Part shown: positions 1-7,798 of the stretch, piece after piece
Numbering within the stretch: the first letter of the stretch is position 1
Layout: each line of letters starts with the position of its first letter
Assembly (NCBI GenBank): GCA_046758065.1
Contig: JBHHZM010000085.1
Location: forward strand, 1 to 13,519
Source: JBHHZM01 sp046758065
GTDB taxonomy: Bacteria; Pseudomonadota; Alphaproteobacteria; JAAXGF01
DNA: 13,519 bases
Direction: 5' to 3'
The notes under the pieces: model-generated
What the model saw: only the letters and a program-made list of their open reading frames with translations
Database searches by the model: none
Told to the model about the DNA's origin: nothing
Program-made: the position numbers and the translations under genes

Positions 1-54
1 CAGCCTGTTAAACCGGAATTCTCGACAAAGTCACAAGCGGTGCTGCATCGCGCG

Positions 55-69
55 GGCGGCGCAGCCGCC
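55..69 (-). other. GC hairpin just downstream of gltA
   Basis: A 6-bp perfect stem (GGCGGC at 55-60 with GCCGCC at 64-69) and a 3-base loop begins one base after the gltA stop codon. On the minus strand no run of T follows it, so it is not a classical intrinsic terminator. It may slow polymerase or protect the 3' end of the gltA mRNA. The rest of 1-70 shows nothing I recognise. Confidence 0.3.
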
Positions 70-70
70 G

Positions 71-1408
71 TCAGCCGCGTTCGTCTATCGGTAGATAAGG
101 GCGGGGGCCGTAGCCGGTATAGAGTTGGCGCGGCCGGCCGATCTTCTGAGACGGATCCTCGATCATCTCGTTCCACTGGGCGACCCAGCCGACGGTGCGC
201 GCCACCGCGAATATCACCGTGAACAGATGCGACGGAATCCCGATCGCCCGCAGGATCAGGCCCGAATAGAAGTCGACGTTGGGATAGAGCTTGCGTTCGA
301 CGAAATAATCGTCGTTGAGCGCAATGCGCTCGAGCTCCATGGCGATCTTGAGCAGTGGTTCGTCGTAAATGCCGAGTTCCTCGAGGACTTCGTAACAGCT
401 CTCGCGCAACACGTTGGCGCGCGGATCGTAGTTCTTGTAGACGCGGTGTCCAAAGCCCATCAGACGGAAGGGATCGTCCTTGTCCTTGGCGCGTTCGATG
501 AACTCGGGAATGCGATCGCTCGTTCCGATCTCGTCGAGCATGTTAAGCACCGCCTCGTTGGCGCCGCCATGCGCCGGCCCCCACAGACACGCGATGCCTG
601 CGGCGATGCAGGCGTAGGGATTGGCGCCCGACGAACCGGCGAGCCGAACCGTCGATGTCGAGGCGTTCTGCTCGTGGTCGGCGTGAAGGATGAAAATCCG
701 GTCGAGCGCGCGCGCCAGAACCGGATTGACGTCGTATTCCTCGCACGGCACCGCGAACATCATGTGCAGGAAATTCTCGGCGTAAGTCAGGTCGTTGCGC
801 GGATAGATGAACGGCTGGCCGATCGAGAACTTGTACGCCATGGCGGCGATCGTCGGCACCTTGGCGATCAGCCGGAACGACGCGATCATCCGCTGGCGGG
901 GATCGGTGAGATCGAGGGTGTCGTGATAGAATGCCGACAACGCGCCGACGACGCCGACCATCACCGCCATCGGATGGGCGTCGCGGCGGAACCCGCGGAA
1001 GAACATGATGAGCTGCTCGTGTACCATGGTGTGTAGGGTGACGTCGCATTCGAACTTCCGTTTCTGCTCCGCCGTTGGCAACTCGCCGTAAAGCAGCAGA
1101 TAACAAACCTCGATAAAATCGCTGTGTGCGGCGAGTTCGTCGATCGAATAGCCGCGGTAGAGCAGCATGCCCTGCTCGCCGTCGATGTAGGTGATCTCCG
1201 ATCGACAGCTCGCGGTTGCCATGAAACCGGGATCGTAGGTGAAGCAGCCGGTTGCGTTGTAGAGCTTGCCGACATCGATGACGCTGGGACCGAGGGATCC
1301 TTCGATAACGTCGAGCTCGGTCGAAATCGAATCGGCGCCGCTTTCATCGACCAGAGCGATCGTCCGCGTCGGGACGATCGTCTCTTTGGGATTGATAATC
1401 TCTGCCAT
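71..1408 (-). CDS. gltA: Citrate synthase
   Basis: It condenses oxaloacetate and acetyl-CoA to citrate at the entry of the TCA cycle, in the cytoplasm. The product is 445 aa, close to the usual 430-435 of type II bacterial enzymes. All three catalytic residues are visible: His280 in GPAHGGANE, His321 in GFGHRVYKNYDPRA and Asp379 in YPNVDFYSG. The N-terminal TYDPGFMATASCRS and the substrate-binding HADHEQNASTSTVR motif are also present. The start at 1408 (MAEIINPK) is preferred to an in-frame ATG at 1423, because the stretch between them carries a strong purine-rich ribosome binding site while the upstream ATG has none. It lies 135 bp downstream of gltX on the same strand and probably has its own promoter in that gap. 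Identification is near certain; the exact start is very likely. Confidence 0.97.
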   Translation of the reverse strand: MAEIINPKETIVPTRTIALVDESGADSISTELDVIEGSLGPSVIDVGKLYNATGCFTYDPGFMATASCRSEITYIDGEQGMLLYRGYSIDELAAHSDFIEVCYLLLYGELPTAEQKRKFECDVTLHTMVHEQLIMFFRGFRRDAHPMAVMVGVVGALSAFYHDTLDLTDPRQRMIASFRLIAKVPTIAAMAYKFSIGQPFIYPRNDLTYAENFLHMMFAVPCEEYDVNPVLARALDRIFILHADHEQNASTSTVRLAGSSGANPYACIAAGIACLWGPAHGGANEAVLNMLDEIGTSDRIPEFIERAKDKDDPFRLMGFGHRVYKNYDPRANVLRESCYEVLEELGIYDEPLLKIAMELERIALNDDYFVERKLYPNVDFYSGLILRAIGIPSHLFTVIFAVARTVGWVAQWNEMIEDPSQKIGRPRQLYTGYGPRPYLPIDERG

Positions 1409-1410
1409 TC

Positions 1411-1419
1411 TCCCCCTTT
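1411..1419 (-). promoter_or_regulatory. Ribosome binding site that fixes the gltA start
   Basis: On the minus strand the sequence AAAGGGGGA lies just before the ATG at 1408. It falls inside the five extra codons that would be read if translation began at 1423, so the downstream ATG is the likely start. Confidence 0.6.
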
Positions 1420-1488
1420 CCATATTTCGAGAATTGAACCGGGTTGTTGTCGCCCGCCCAGTCGTCCCTTCTTCGGGGGCCGGCGGAC

Positions 1489-1517
1489 AGCATAGAGCCG
1501 AAGCGGTCGTCGCGCAA
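1489..1517 (-). promoter_or_regulatory. Candidate sigma-70 promoter of gltA
   Basis: On the minus strand TTGCGC (1512-1517) and TATGCT (1489-1494) are separated by exactly 17 bases. The -10 matches the consensus at 4 of 6 positions and the -35 at 3 of 6. A start site near 1482 would give a 5' leader of about 75 nt. This is inferred from sequence alone. Confidence 0.4.
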
Positions 1518-1520
1518 TTA

Positions 1521-1535
1521 GCGGCGTGACGCCGC
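1521..1535 (-). terminator. Possible weak terminator hairpin after gltX
   Basis: GCGGCG (1521-1526) and CGCCGC (1530-1535) form a perfect 6-bp stem with a 3-base loop, starting 8 bases after the gltX stop. The minus-strand tail is TAATTG, only partly T-rich, so termination would be weak. It lies directly against the candidate -35 of gltA. It could separate the two genes or simply be a stabilising 3' hairpin. Confidence 0.35.
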
Positions 1536-1543
1536 GCATCCGG

Positions 1544-2947
1544 CTACGCTTCTATGTCGCCGATCCGGGCAAGCGATTCGTCGCGCCCGAGAACGTCCAT
1601 GACCTCGAAGATCGGCGGCGAAACGTTCGATCCGGTGAGCGCCGCGCGCAGCGGCTGCGCCACGGTGCCGAGCTTCACACCTTTGCTGTCCGCGTAATCG
1701 CGGACTTGGGCCTCCAGCGTCTCGGGATTCCATGGCTCGATGTCCGCCAGAAGCGACGCCAGCCCGGCCAGATGGCGGGCGCCGTCACCGGCAAGCAGTT
1801 TTTTCGCCTTGGCGTTCGGTGCGAGCGGGCGCTCGGTGACATAAAACACCGCACTTTCGGCGAGGGCGACGACGGTCTTGGCGCGGGATTTCAGGCCCGC
1901 CATACCCCGATGCAGACGCGCGAGGGCGGCTTCCGAGAGTGGCCGCTGCTGCGAACGGGCGAGGCAGTCGGCGACCAGACGGACGAGGCGGTCGTCGTCG
2001 GCCTCGCGCAGATAATGAGCGTTCAGACTCGCCAGCTTGTCGACGTCGAAACGCGCCGGCGAACGCCCCACCGCGCCAAGGTCGAACCAGGCGATCGCTT
2101 GCTCGGTGGAAATCACCTCGTCGTCGCCATGCGCCCAGCCGAGCCGCAAGAGATAGTTTCTCATGGCTTCGGGCAGATAACCCATTTCGCGGTAGGCGCT
2201 CACGCTGAGCGCGCCGTGACGCTTCGACAGCTTGGCGCCGTCGGGCCCGTGAATCAGCGGAACGTGAGCGAACGTCGGCGGCGGCCAGCCGAGCGCCCGG
2301 AAAAGCTGGCTCTGGCGCGCCGCGTTGGTCAGGTGATCGACGCCGCGGATGACGTGGGTGACCCCCATGTCGTGATCGTCGACCACGACCGCATGCATGT
2401 AAGTCGGTGTGCCGTCCGCGCGCAGCAGGACCATATCGTCGAGCTGTGCGTTGGCGATACGCACCGCCCCCTGCACCCGGTCGTCGATGACCGTATCGCC
2501 GTCACGCGGCGCCTTGAAGCGGACAACCGGTAGCACCCCCGGCGGCGCTTCGGCGGGATCGCGATCGCGCCAGCGTCCGTCGTAGCGCATGGGCCGGCCT
2601 TCGACCCGCGCCTTTTCACGCATCGCCGCAAGCTCGTCGGGCGAGCAGAAGCAATAATAGGCCTTGCCCTCGGCGAGCAGACGCTGCGCCACTTCGACGT
2701 GGCGCTCGGCGCGGGTCGACTGATACACCACCTCGTCGTCCCAGTCGAGTTCGAGCCAAGCAAGACCGTCGAGGATGGCGTCGATCGCCTCCTTGGTCGA
2801 GCGCGCGCGGTCGGTGTCCTCGATGCGCAGGCGGAAGCGGCCGCCATGACGACGGGCGTAGAGCCAGTTGAACAGCGCCGTACGGGCGCCGCCAATATGC
2901 AGGAATCCGGTCGGCGACGGGGCGAACCGGGTGACGATTTCGCTCAT
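1544..2947 (-). CDS. gltX: Glutamyl-tRNA synthetase
   Basis: It charges tRNA with glutamate using ATP, in the cytoplasm. The product is 467 aa, normal for bacterial GluRS. Class I synthetase signatures are clear: the HIGH-type HIGG at residues 17-20 within APSPTGFLHIGGARTALFNW, and the KMSKS-type KLSKR at 239-243. The zinc-binding loop is partly present: Cys99 and Cys101 (CFC) and Tyr122 remain, but the position of the fourth ligand of the E. coli enzyme (Cys125) is Trp126. The usual RGEDH/RGDDH motif reads RGVDH here (Val203). The start at 2947 is chosen because GAGGT lies just upstream and the protein then begins MSEIVTRFAPSPTG; a longer reading frame from 2989 would add 14 atypical residues. 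Alphaproteobacteria often carry two GltX paralogues and form Gln-tRNA through GatCAB, so this copy may be non-discriminating; that is inference. Confidence 0.97.
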   Translation of the reverse strand: MSEIVTRFAPSPTGFLHIGGARTALFNWLYARRHGGRFRLRIEDTDRARSTKEAIDAILDGLAWLELDWDDEVVYQSTRAERHVEVAQRLLAEGKAYYCFCSPDELAAMREKARVEGRPMRYDGRWRDRDPAEAPPGVLPVVRFKAPRDGDTVIDDRVQGAVRIANAQLDDMVLLRADGTPTYMHAVVVDDHDMGVTHVIRGVDHLTNAARQSQLFRALGWPPPTFAHVPLIHGPDGAKLSKRHGALSVSAYREMGYLPEAMRNYLLRLGWAHGDDEVISTEQAIAWFDLGAVGRSPARFDVDKLASLNAHYLREADDDRLVRLVADCLARSQQRPLSEAALARLHRGMAGLKSRAKTVVALAESAVFYVTERPLAPNAKAKKLLAGDGARHLAGLASLLADIEPWNPETLEAQVRDYADSKGVKLGTVAQPLRAALTGSNVSPPIFEVMDVLGRDESLARIGDIEA

Positions 2948-3040
2948 GCAACCTCGTAAAGGGCGGACAGTGCGACGTGGGTTTAACACATCGGTGAGTC
3001 CGATGCAGCGCCGGATCGGCCCGGGCGCGTCGCCGCCCGA

Positions 3041-3069
3041 TTGCCCTTGTCGTACGGCCGGGATAGGAT
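3041..3069 (+). promoter_or_regulatory. Candidate sigma-70 promoter of comEC
   Basis: TTGCCC (3041-3046) and TAGGAT (3064-3069) are spaced by exactly 17 bases, and the -10 matches the consensus at 4 of 6 positions. The start site would be near 3076, about 70 nt before the GTG of comEC. It lies in the roughly 200-bp divergent region between gltX and comEC. I found no equally good promoter for gltX on the other strand. Confidence 0.4.
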
Positions 3070-3144
3070 CGGCCCGAACTCCGGAGAGCGGAAACAGGAC
3101 GTGATCTGCGAGCGTCGAGGACGCGCATCGCGCGTACCCGGGCC

Positions 3145-5301
3145 GTGACCGACCAGCCTCTTGCCGGCGCGGGCGTCGCGGATCCGCAGTCGGTCAATTG
3201 GACGGCTGCGAAACTCGGTACCTTTACGCACCGCTTCGCCGAGACCCTCCTCGCCGAACGCGAACGCTGGCCGTTATGGATCCCTGTCGGCCTCGGCGCC
3301 GGCATTGCCTGCTACTTTGCGCTTCCGGTCGAGCCTGCGCTTTGGCTCGGCCTCGTCTGCGCGGGACTGGCGCTTGCGGCAGTCCTGCTCGCCCGCGGCC
3401 GGCCGGGCGCAAGGATCGCGGCGCTGGTCGCAATGGTCGTTGCCGGCGGCTTTGCGGTCGCCCAACTGCGCAGCACCTGGGTGGCCGCGCCCGTGCTCGG
3501 CGAGCCGCTTCGAGCGGCGCTGGTCACGGGGCGGATCGTCGAGGCTTCGATCCATGACCGCGGTCTTCGCCTCGTGCTCGACCGGGCCGCCATCCGCGGG
3601 CTCGCCCGCGAGGCGACGCCGGTACACCTGCGCGTCAAGCTACGGAATGCCGATCCAACCTTGGTTCCGGGCGTATGGGTGCGGCTGCGCGCCGGGCTGT
3701 CGCCGCCGCCGGGACCATCGGCGCCGGGCGCCTTCGACTTCGCCCGTCGGGCCTATTTCGACCGGCTCGGCGCGGTCGGCTTCGCCATGGGCCCGGTGCA
3801 GCGAATTGCGGTGCCGGGGGATCCGGCGCCCTGGAACGGCTGGGTCACCGCCATCGGCCGTTTGCGACAGACGGTGACGCTGCGTCTCCTGAGCGGTCTC
3901 GACGGCCAACCGGGCGCCGTCGCGGCCGCCCTGCTGACCGGCGAGCGCGGCGCCATCGACGACGACGTCCTCGTGGCGATGCGCAATGCGGGGCTCGCGC
4001 ATCTGCTGGCGATTTCCGGACTCCATCTGGGCCTCGTCGCCGCCATCCTGTTCTTCATGGTGCGGGCGCTTCTCGCGCTCTGCGAGCCGGTGGCCTTGCG
4101 CTATCCGATCAAGAAATGGGCGGCCGTCGCGGCGCTTGCCGGCACGCTTTTCTACCTCGCGCTGGCGGGCGCGACGATCCCCACGCAGCGCGCCTTCCTG
4201 ATGAGCGGCCTGGTGATCGTGGCCATTCTGCTCGACCGCACGGGCGTCTCGATGCGGTCGGTCGCCTGGGCCGCGACCGCGGTGCTGCTGATCGAGCCCG
4301 AAAGCCTGCCGAGCGCGAGCTTCCAGATGTCGTTCGCCGCGGTCACGGCGCTGGTCGCAGTCTACGAGCGCGTGCGCGACCGGCGGATTCGACGGGAACG
4401 GCAAGGGAGGGTGGAGCGCATGGTCGTCTATCTTGCCGGCGTCGCGCTCGCAACGCTAATCGCGAGTCTCGCGACCGCGCCTTTCGCCGTCTACCACTTC
4501 AACCGCCTCGCGGCCTACGGACTCGCCGCCAACCTGATCGCGGTGCCGCTGACCGCCTTGTGGATCATGCCCTGGGGCATCATCGCGCTGGCGCTGATGC
4601 CACTTGGTCTCGAAGGCTTGGCGCTCACGCCGATGGGCTGGGGCATCGAGGTGGTGATCGCCGTCGCCCGGACGGTGGCCGCCTGGCCCGGCGCGGTATG
4701 GCTGCTGCCGGCCATGCCGCTTGCGGGCCTCGTGCTCGCCGCGAGCGGCGGTCTGTGGCTCTGCCTCTGGCGACGACGCTGGCGCTGGCTCGGTACGGTC
4801 GTGCTCGCCGCCGCGGTTGCGACCTTCGCGTTCCTGCCGGCACCCGACGTGCTGATCGACGGGTCGGGCCGGCTGTTTGCCGTGCGCACCGGGGACGACG
4901 AGCTGGCGCTGTCAACGCGGGCGCGGGCGCGCTTCGCCGGCGACATCTGGCTGCGCCGCAACGGCCAAGCCGAGAGCGCACCCTGGCCGGGAAACGCACC
5001 GCGTCTGCGCTGTGATTTACTGGGCTGTATCTACCGCGCCAAGGGCCACGTCGTCGCTCTGGTCCGCGACCCGCGGGCGTTCGCCGAAGACTGCCGCGTC
5101 GTCGATACCGTCGTCGCCGCCTTTCCCTTGCGCCGGCCCTGCCTGTCGGCCACGACGGTGATCGACCGTACGGACCTGCGCTGCGCCGGCGCCCATGCCG
5201 TTTTCCTCGAAAACGACGGCGTACGCCTCGACACCGTTGCCGCGCATCGCGGAATGCGGCCCTGGACGGGCCGTCCCGTCGCCTGCCGAGTAAGTCCTTA
5301 A
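3145..5301 (+). CDS. comEC: ComEC/Rec2-family DNA uptake channel protein
   Basis: An inner-membrane protein of the ComEC/Rec2 family, which passes single-stranded DNA into the cytoplasm during natural transformation. The product is 718 aa. Hydrophobic segments begin near residue 44 and the N-terminal soluble part (about 110-230) fits the DUF4131/OB-like region. The Competence-domain signature is clear at 262-299 (LLTGERGAIDDDV, then NAGLAHLLAISGLHLGLVA), followed by many membrane segments to about 565 and SFQMSFAAV at 392-400. The last 150 residues resemble the beta-lactamase-like tail but lack the metal-binding HxHxDH motif. The start is GTG at 3145, the first usable codon after an in-frame stop at 3064, with no good ribosome binding site, so the start is less certain than the identity. 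The gene is flanked by oppositely oriented genes, is transcribed alone, and overlaps the lexA stop by 4 bases. The sequence cannot show whether the organism is competent. Confidence 0.93.
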   Translation: MTDQPLAGAGVADPQSVNWTAAKLGTFTHRFAETLLAERERWPLWIPVGLGAGIACYFALPVEPALWLGLVCAGLALAAVLLARGRPGARIAALVAMVVAGGFAVAQLRSTWVAAPVLGEPLRAALVTGRIVEASIHDRGLRLVLDRAAIRGLAREATPVHLRVKLRNADPTLVPGVWVRLRAGLSPPPGPSAPGAFDFARRAYFDRLGAVGFAMGPVQRIAVPGDPAPWNGWVTAIGRLRQTVTLRLLSGLDGQPGAVAAALLTGERGAIDDDVLVAMRNAGLAHLLAISGLHLGLVAAILFFMVRALLALCEPVALRYPIKKWAAVAALAGTLFYLALAGATIPTQRAFLMSGLVIVAILLDRTGVSMRSVAWAATAVLLIEPESLPSASFQMSFAAVTALVAVYERVRDRRIRRERQGRVERMVVYLAGVALATLIASLATAPFAVYHFNRLAAYGLAANLIAVPLTALWIMPWGIIALALMPLGLEGLALTPMGWGIEVVIAVARTVAAWPGAVWLLPAMPLAGLVLAASGGLWLCLWRRRWRWLGTVVLAAAVATFAFLPAPDVLIDGSGRLFAVRTGDDELALSTRARARFAGDIWLRRNGQAESAPWPGNAPRLRCDLLGCIYRAKGHVVALVRDPRAFAEDCRVVDTVVAAFPLRRPCLSATTVIDRTDLRCAGAHAVFLENDGVRLDTVAAHRGMRPWTGRPVACRVSP

Positions 5302-5984
5302 TACTTGCGCATCAGGCTGACGAGGCGGCCCTGCACCTTGACGCGGTGCGGCGGGAAAATGCGGGTCTCGTAGGCCTTGTTGGCCGGTTCGAGGGCGATC
5401 GAGCCGCCCTTCTGGCGCAGCCGCTTGAGGGTGACCTCGCTCTCGTCGATCAGCGCCACGACGATGGCGCCGCTGTCGGCGGTATCGCAGCGTTCGATGA
5501 TCGCCGTGTCGCCGTCGAGAATGCCTGCGTCCTCCATTGAATCGCCTGCCACTTCGAGGGCGTAGTGCTCGCCACTGCCGAGAATGCTCGCCGGTACGTC
5601 GATGGTGTTCGAGTGGTCGCGCAGCGCCTCGATCGGGGTGCCCGCGGCGATGCGGCCGTAGAGCGGGACGCTCACGCTGGGCGCCTCCGTGTCGACCGGT
5701 TGGCCGTGAAGCTGGGTCTGAAAGGCGCCGCGGATGACGTTGGGCGAGAACCCGCCGGTGGCGGCCACCGATTCGGGCAGCTTGAGCACTTCCAGGGCCC
5801 GCGCCCGATGGGGCAGCCGGCGGATGAAACCGCGCTCCTCGAGCGCCGTGATGAGGCGGTGGATGCCGGACTTCGAACGCAGCCCGAGCGCGTCCTTCAT
5901 CTCGTCGAACGACGGCGATACGCCGTCGGCCTTGAGACGCTGGTTGACGTACATCAACAGCTCATGTTGCTTGCGGGTCAGCAT
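5298..5984 (-). CDS. lexA: LexA repressor, SOS regulator and self-cleaving protease
   Basis: It represses DNA-damage genes and cleaves itself when stimulated by RecA filaments. The product is 228 aa. The N-terminal winged helix-turn-helix (about residues 1-60) starts MLTRKQHELLMYVNQRL and includes SPSFDEMKDALGL and SKSGIHRLI. The peptidase S24 domain has the Ala114-Gly115 cleavage site in GRIAAGTP, the nucleophile Ser149 in GDSMEDAGILDGD and the general base Lys187 in VTLKRL, so it should be active. Alphaproteobacterial LexA proteins usually run to about 220-240 aa because of a longer linker, which fits. The start at 5984 is chosen over an in-frame ATG at 6026 because the longer form would place codons inside the operator and does not match the family N-terminus. 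It has its own SOS-box promoter although moeA lies upstream on the same strand. Confidence 0.97.
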   Translation of the reverse strand: MLTRKQHELLMYVNQRLKADGVSPSFDEMKDALGLRSKSGIHRLITALEERGFIRRLPHRARALEVLKLPESVAATGGFSPNVIRGAFQTQLHGQPVDTEAPSVSVPLYGRIAAGTPIEALRDHSNTIDVPASILGSGEHYALEVAGDSMEDAGILDGDTAIIERCDTADSGAIVVALIDESEVTLKRLRQKGGSIALEPANKAYETRIFPPHRVKVQGRLVSLMRKY

Positions 5985-6003
5985 GCGTCGTCCCCAATAT
6001 CTA

Positions 6004-6018
6004 GAACAAAAGCAAAAC
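6004..6018 (-). promoter_or_regulatory. Second, imperfect LexA box in the lexA leader
   Basis: GAAC (6004-6007), seven bases, then AAAC (6015-6018). This differs by one base from the GAAC-N7-GAAC form of the alphaproteobacterial SOS box. It lies downstream of the predicted start site, where bound LexA would block elongation or strengthen repression through the upstream site. Confidence 0.5.
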
Positions 6019-6028
6019 CTGGCCACAT

Positions 6029-6043
6029 GTTCTAGTTGCGTTC
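6029..6043 (-). promoter_or_regulatory. LexA operator (SOS box)
   Basis: The plus strand reads GTTCTAGTTGCGTTC, an exact match to the alphaproteobacterial direct-repeat SOS box GTTC-N7-GTTC (GAAC-N7-GAAC on the lexA strand). It overlaps the predicted -10 of lexA, as expected for autorepression. A perfect box in front of an intact lexA gene makes this a strong assignment. Confidence 0.88.
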
Positions 6044-6057
6044 ACGCTTGGCGTCAA
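6029..6057 (-). promoter_or_regulatory. lexA promoter
   Basis: On the minus strand TTGACG (6052-6057) and TAGAAC (6029-6034) are separated by exactly 17 bases. The -35 matches the consensus at 5 of 6 positions and the -10 at 4 of 6. The predicted start near 6022 leaves a leader of about 38 nt before the ATG at 5984. The SOS box covers the -10 and half of the spacer. Confidence 0.65.
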
Positions 6058-6098
6058 GAGGAAACTTGCCCGGTTTCGCCCCGGTGACGCAACTCGAT

Positions 6099-7295
6099 CT
6101 AGAAACGGGCGATTTCGACCCGGTCTCCGGCCTTGGCGGGAGGGGCGTGGGGCGGTCGCACGACGAGGCAGTCGGCGTGCACCAGGGTCGAAAGCATCGA
6201 GCTGTCCTGTTTCGGGAACGGCGTGGCGACCAGATCGCCGTCGCCCGCCCGTTCGAGGCGCGCCCTGAGATAGTCCTGACGCTCGTCGTTGGCGCCGAGA
6301 TCGCAGCCGAGACGGGCGGTTTCTCCTTCGGACTCGCGGGTTTCGACGCCAAGCATGACATCGATGGCGGGGCGCAGGAAGAGCATGCCGCAGACCAGGG
6401 ACGACACCGGATTGCCCGGCAGGCCGAGCAGCGGGACGCCCCGGATACGGCCGAACATCAACGGCTTGCCCGGCCGCATGGCGACGCGCCAGAAATCGAT
6501 GTCGAGCCCTTCCTCGCCGAGGACGCGCCGCACCAGATCGTGCTCGCCGACCGACGCGCCCCCGGTGGTGACGAGAATGTCGGCTCCCGCCGCGCCGGCC
6601 GCCATGCGGCGGAGCGATTCGGCGTTGTCGCGGGCGACCCCGAGATCGAGCGGTTCTCCGCCCGCCCGGCGCACCAGCGCGGCGAGCGCCAGCGTATTCG
6701 AGCTGACGATCTGGTGGGAACCGAGCGGATCGCCCGGCCGCACGATCTCGTCGCCGGTGGCGAGCAGGGCGACGCGCGGCTGGCGGCGCACCGCGAGCCA
6801 GGGAACGTTCATCGCCGCGGCGAGGCCGACGGCGCGAGCGTCGAGCCGTCGCCCGGCGCGCAGGCCGACGGCGCCGGTCGAGAAATCGAGTCCCGCGGGC
6901 CGGACATATCGTCCTTCGCCGACGCTCTCCAGCACGGTGACCCGGTCGCCGTCGGTTTGCGTATTCTCCTGGATAACGACCGCGTCGGCGCCTTCCGGCA
7001 ACGGCCCGCCGGTGAAGATGCGCACCGCCTCGCCGACTCCGATGCGGCCTTCGTAGGCGCCGCCCGCCGGGGCTTCTCCCAGGCAGCGCAGCGTGGCCGG
7101 GGTTTGCGCGACATCGGCGGCGCGCACCGCGTAGCCGTCCATCGCCGAGACCGCGACCGGCGGCTGGGTGACCCGGGCGACGACGTCCTCGGCGAGCACG
7201 CGCCCACTCGCTTCGGCGAGGCTCACCTGCTCGGGCGGCAGCGGCGTGAACGCGGCGCTGACCCGGGCGAGCGCCTCGGCGACGGGCAGCAGCAT
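6099..7295 (-). CDS. moeA: Molybdopterin molybdenumtransferase MoeA
   Basis: It inserts molybdenum into adenylylated molybdopterin, the last general step of molybdenum cofactor synthesis, in the cytoplasm. The product is 398 aa, near the usual 400-411. Family motifs run in order: SAMDGYAVRAADV at about 50-62 with the conserved Asp53, FTGGPLPEGADAVV at 94-107, LLATGDEIVRPGDPLG at 177-192, TTGGASVGEHDLV at 243-255, and MRPGKPLMFG with LPGNPVSS at 273-299. Its ATG lies 6 bases after the moaC stop, and the GAGGA at the end of moaC can serve as its ribosome binding site, so the two are probably translated together. It is the last gene of the trpGDC-moaC-moeA run; lexA follows after 114 bp with its own promoter. 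No key residue is missing. Confidence 0.96.
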   Translation of the reverse strand: MLLPVAEALARVSAAFTPLPPEQVSLAEASGRVLAEDVVARVTQPPVAVSAMDGYAVRAADVAQTPATLRCLGEAPAGGAYEGRIGVGEAVRIFTGGPLPEGADAVVIQENTQTDGDRVTVLESVGEGRYVRPAGLDFSTGAVGLRAGRRLDARAVGLAAAMNVPWLAVRRQPRVALLATGDEIVRPGDPLGSHQIVSSNTLALAALVRRAGGEPLDLGVARDNAESLRRMAAGAAGADILVTTGGASVGEHDLVRRVLGEEGLDIDFWRVAMRPGKPLMFGRIRGVPLLGLPGNPVSSLVCGMLFLRPAIDVMLGVETRESEGETARLGCDLGANDERQDYLRARLERAGDGDLVATPFPKQDSSMLSTLVHADCLVVRPPHAPPAKAGDRVEIARF

Positions 7296-7301
7296 CGCAG
7301 C

Positions 7302-7781
7302 TTAGTCCTCGCGCCTGAAAGTGCCGGACTTGCCGCCGGCCTTGTGGACGAGACGGATGTCGCCGATCGTCATGGCGCGGTCGACCGCCTTGCACATGTC
7401 GTAGACGGTAAGCGCCGCCACAGCGACCGCGGTCAGCGCCTCCATTTCGACGCCGGTGCGCCCCTTGAGCTTGCAGATCGCGGTGATGTCGACGGCGTTG
7501 CGCTTGTCATCGCAGGCGAGATCGACGCGTACCGAGGTGAGCGGCAGCGGGTGGCAGAGCGGCACGAGATCAGGGGTGCGCTTGGCGGCCATGATGCCGG
7601 CGAGGCGTGCGACGCCGAGCACGTCGCCCTTGGCGACGCTCCCTTCCCGGATGAGCGCGAGGGTCTCGCGCCGCATGTAGACGCTGCCTTCGGCGGTCGC
7701 GGTGCGTTCGGTCTCGTCCTTGGCGGAGACGTCGACCATCGCCGCCTTGCCGTCCTCGTCGAAGTGGGTGAAACCGGCCAT
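7302..7781 (-). CDS. moaC: Cyclic pyranopterin monophosphate synthase MoaC
   Basis: With MoaA it converts GTP to cyclic pyranopterin monophosphate; MoaC acts on the 3',8-cyclo-GTP intermediate in the cytoplasm. The product is 159 aa, the standard length. Residues corresponding to the E. coli active site fall at the same numbers: Lys51 (VAKGDVLG), His77 (LVPLCHPLPL), and Asp128 and Lys131 (YDMCKAVD). The conserved KGRTGVEMEALTAV segment is at 106-119. It begins 17 bases after the trpC stop, without a strong ribosome binding site, so it is probably translated from the trp transcript. Placement of moaC and moeA behind trpC is a known alphaproteobacterial arrangement. No moaA, moaB, moaD or moaE is present in the window. 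Confidence 0.97.
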   Translation of the reverse strand: MAGFTHFDEDGKAAMVDVSAKDETERTATAEGSVYMRRETLALIREGSVAKGDVLGVARLAGIMAAKRTPDLVPLCHPLPLTSVRVDLACDDKRNAVDITAICKLKGRTGVEMEALTAVAVAALTVYDMCKAVDRAMTIGDIRLVHKAGGKSGTFRRED

Positions 7782-7798
7782 CGCGCGTCGTCGATTCT

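Noticed and set aside
1526..2533. 335-aa open frame on the plus strand opposite gltX
   Set aside because: Antisense to an intact gltX, no family motif, composition typical of a reverse-strand shadow.
5985..6026. Longer LexA beginning at 6026
   Set aside because: The added 14 residues (MARFCFCSRYWGRR) come from the operator and leader region, and the predicted transcript starts near 6022, inside them.
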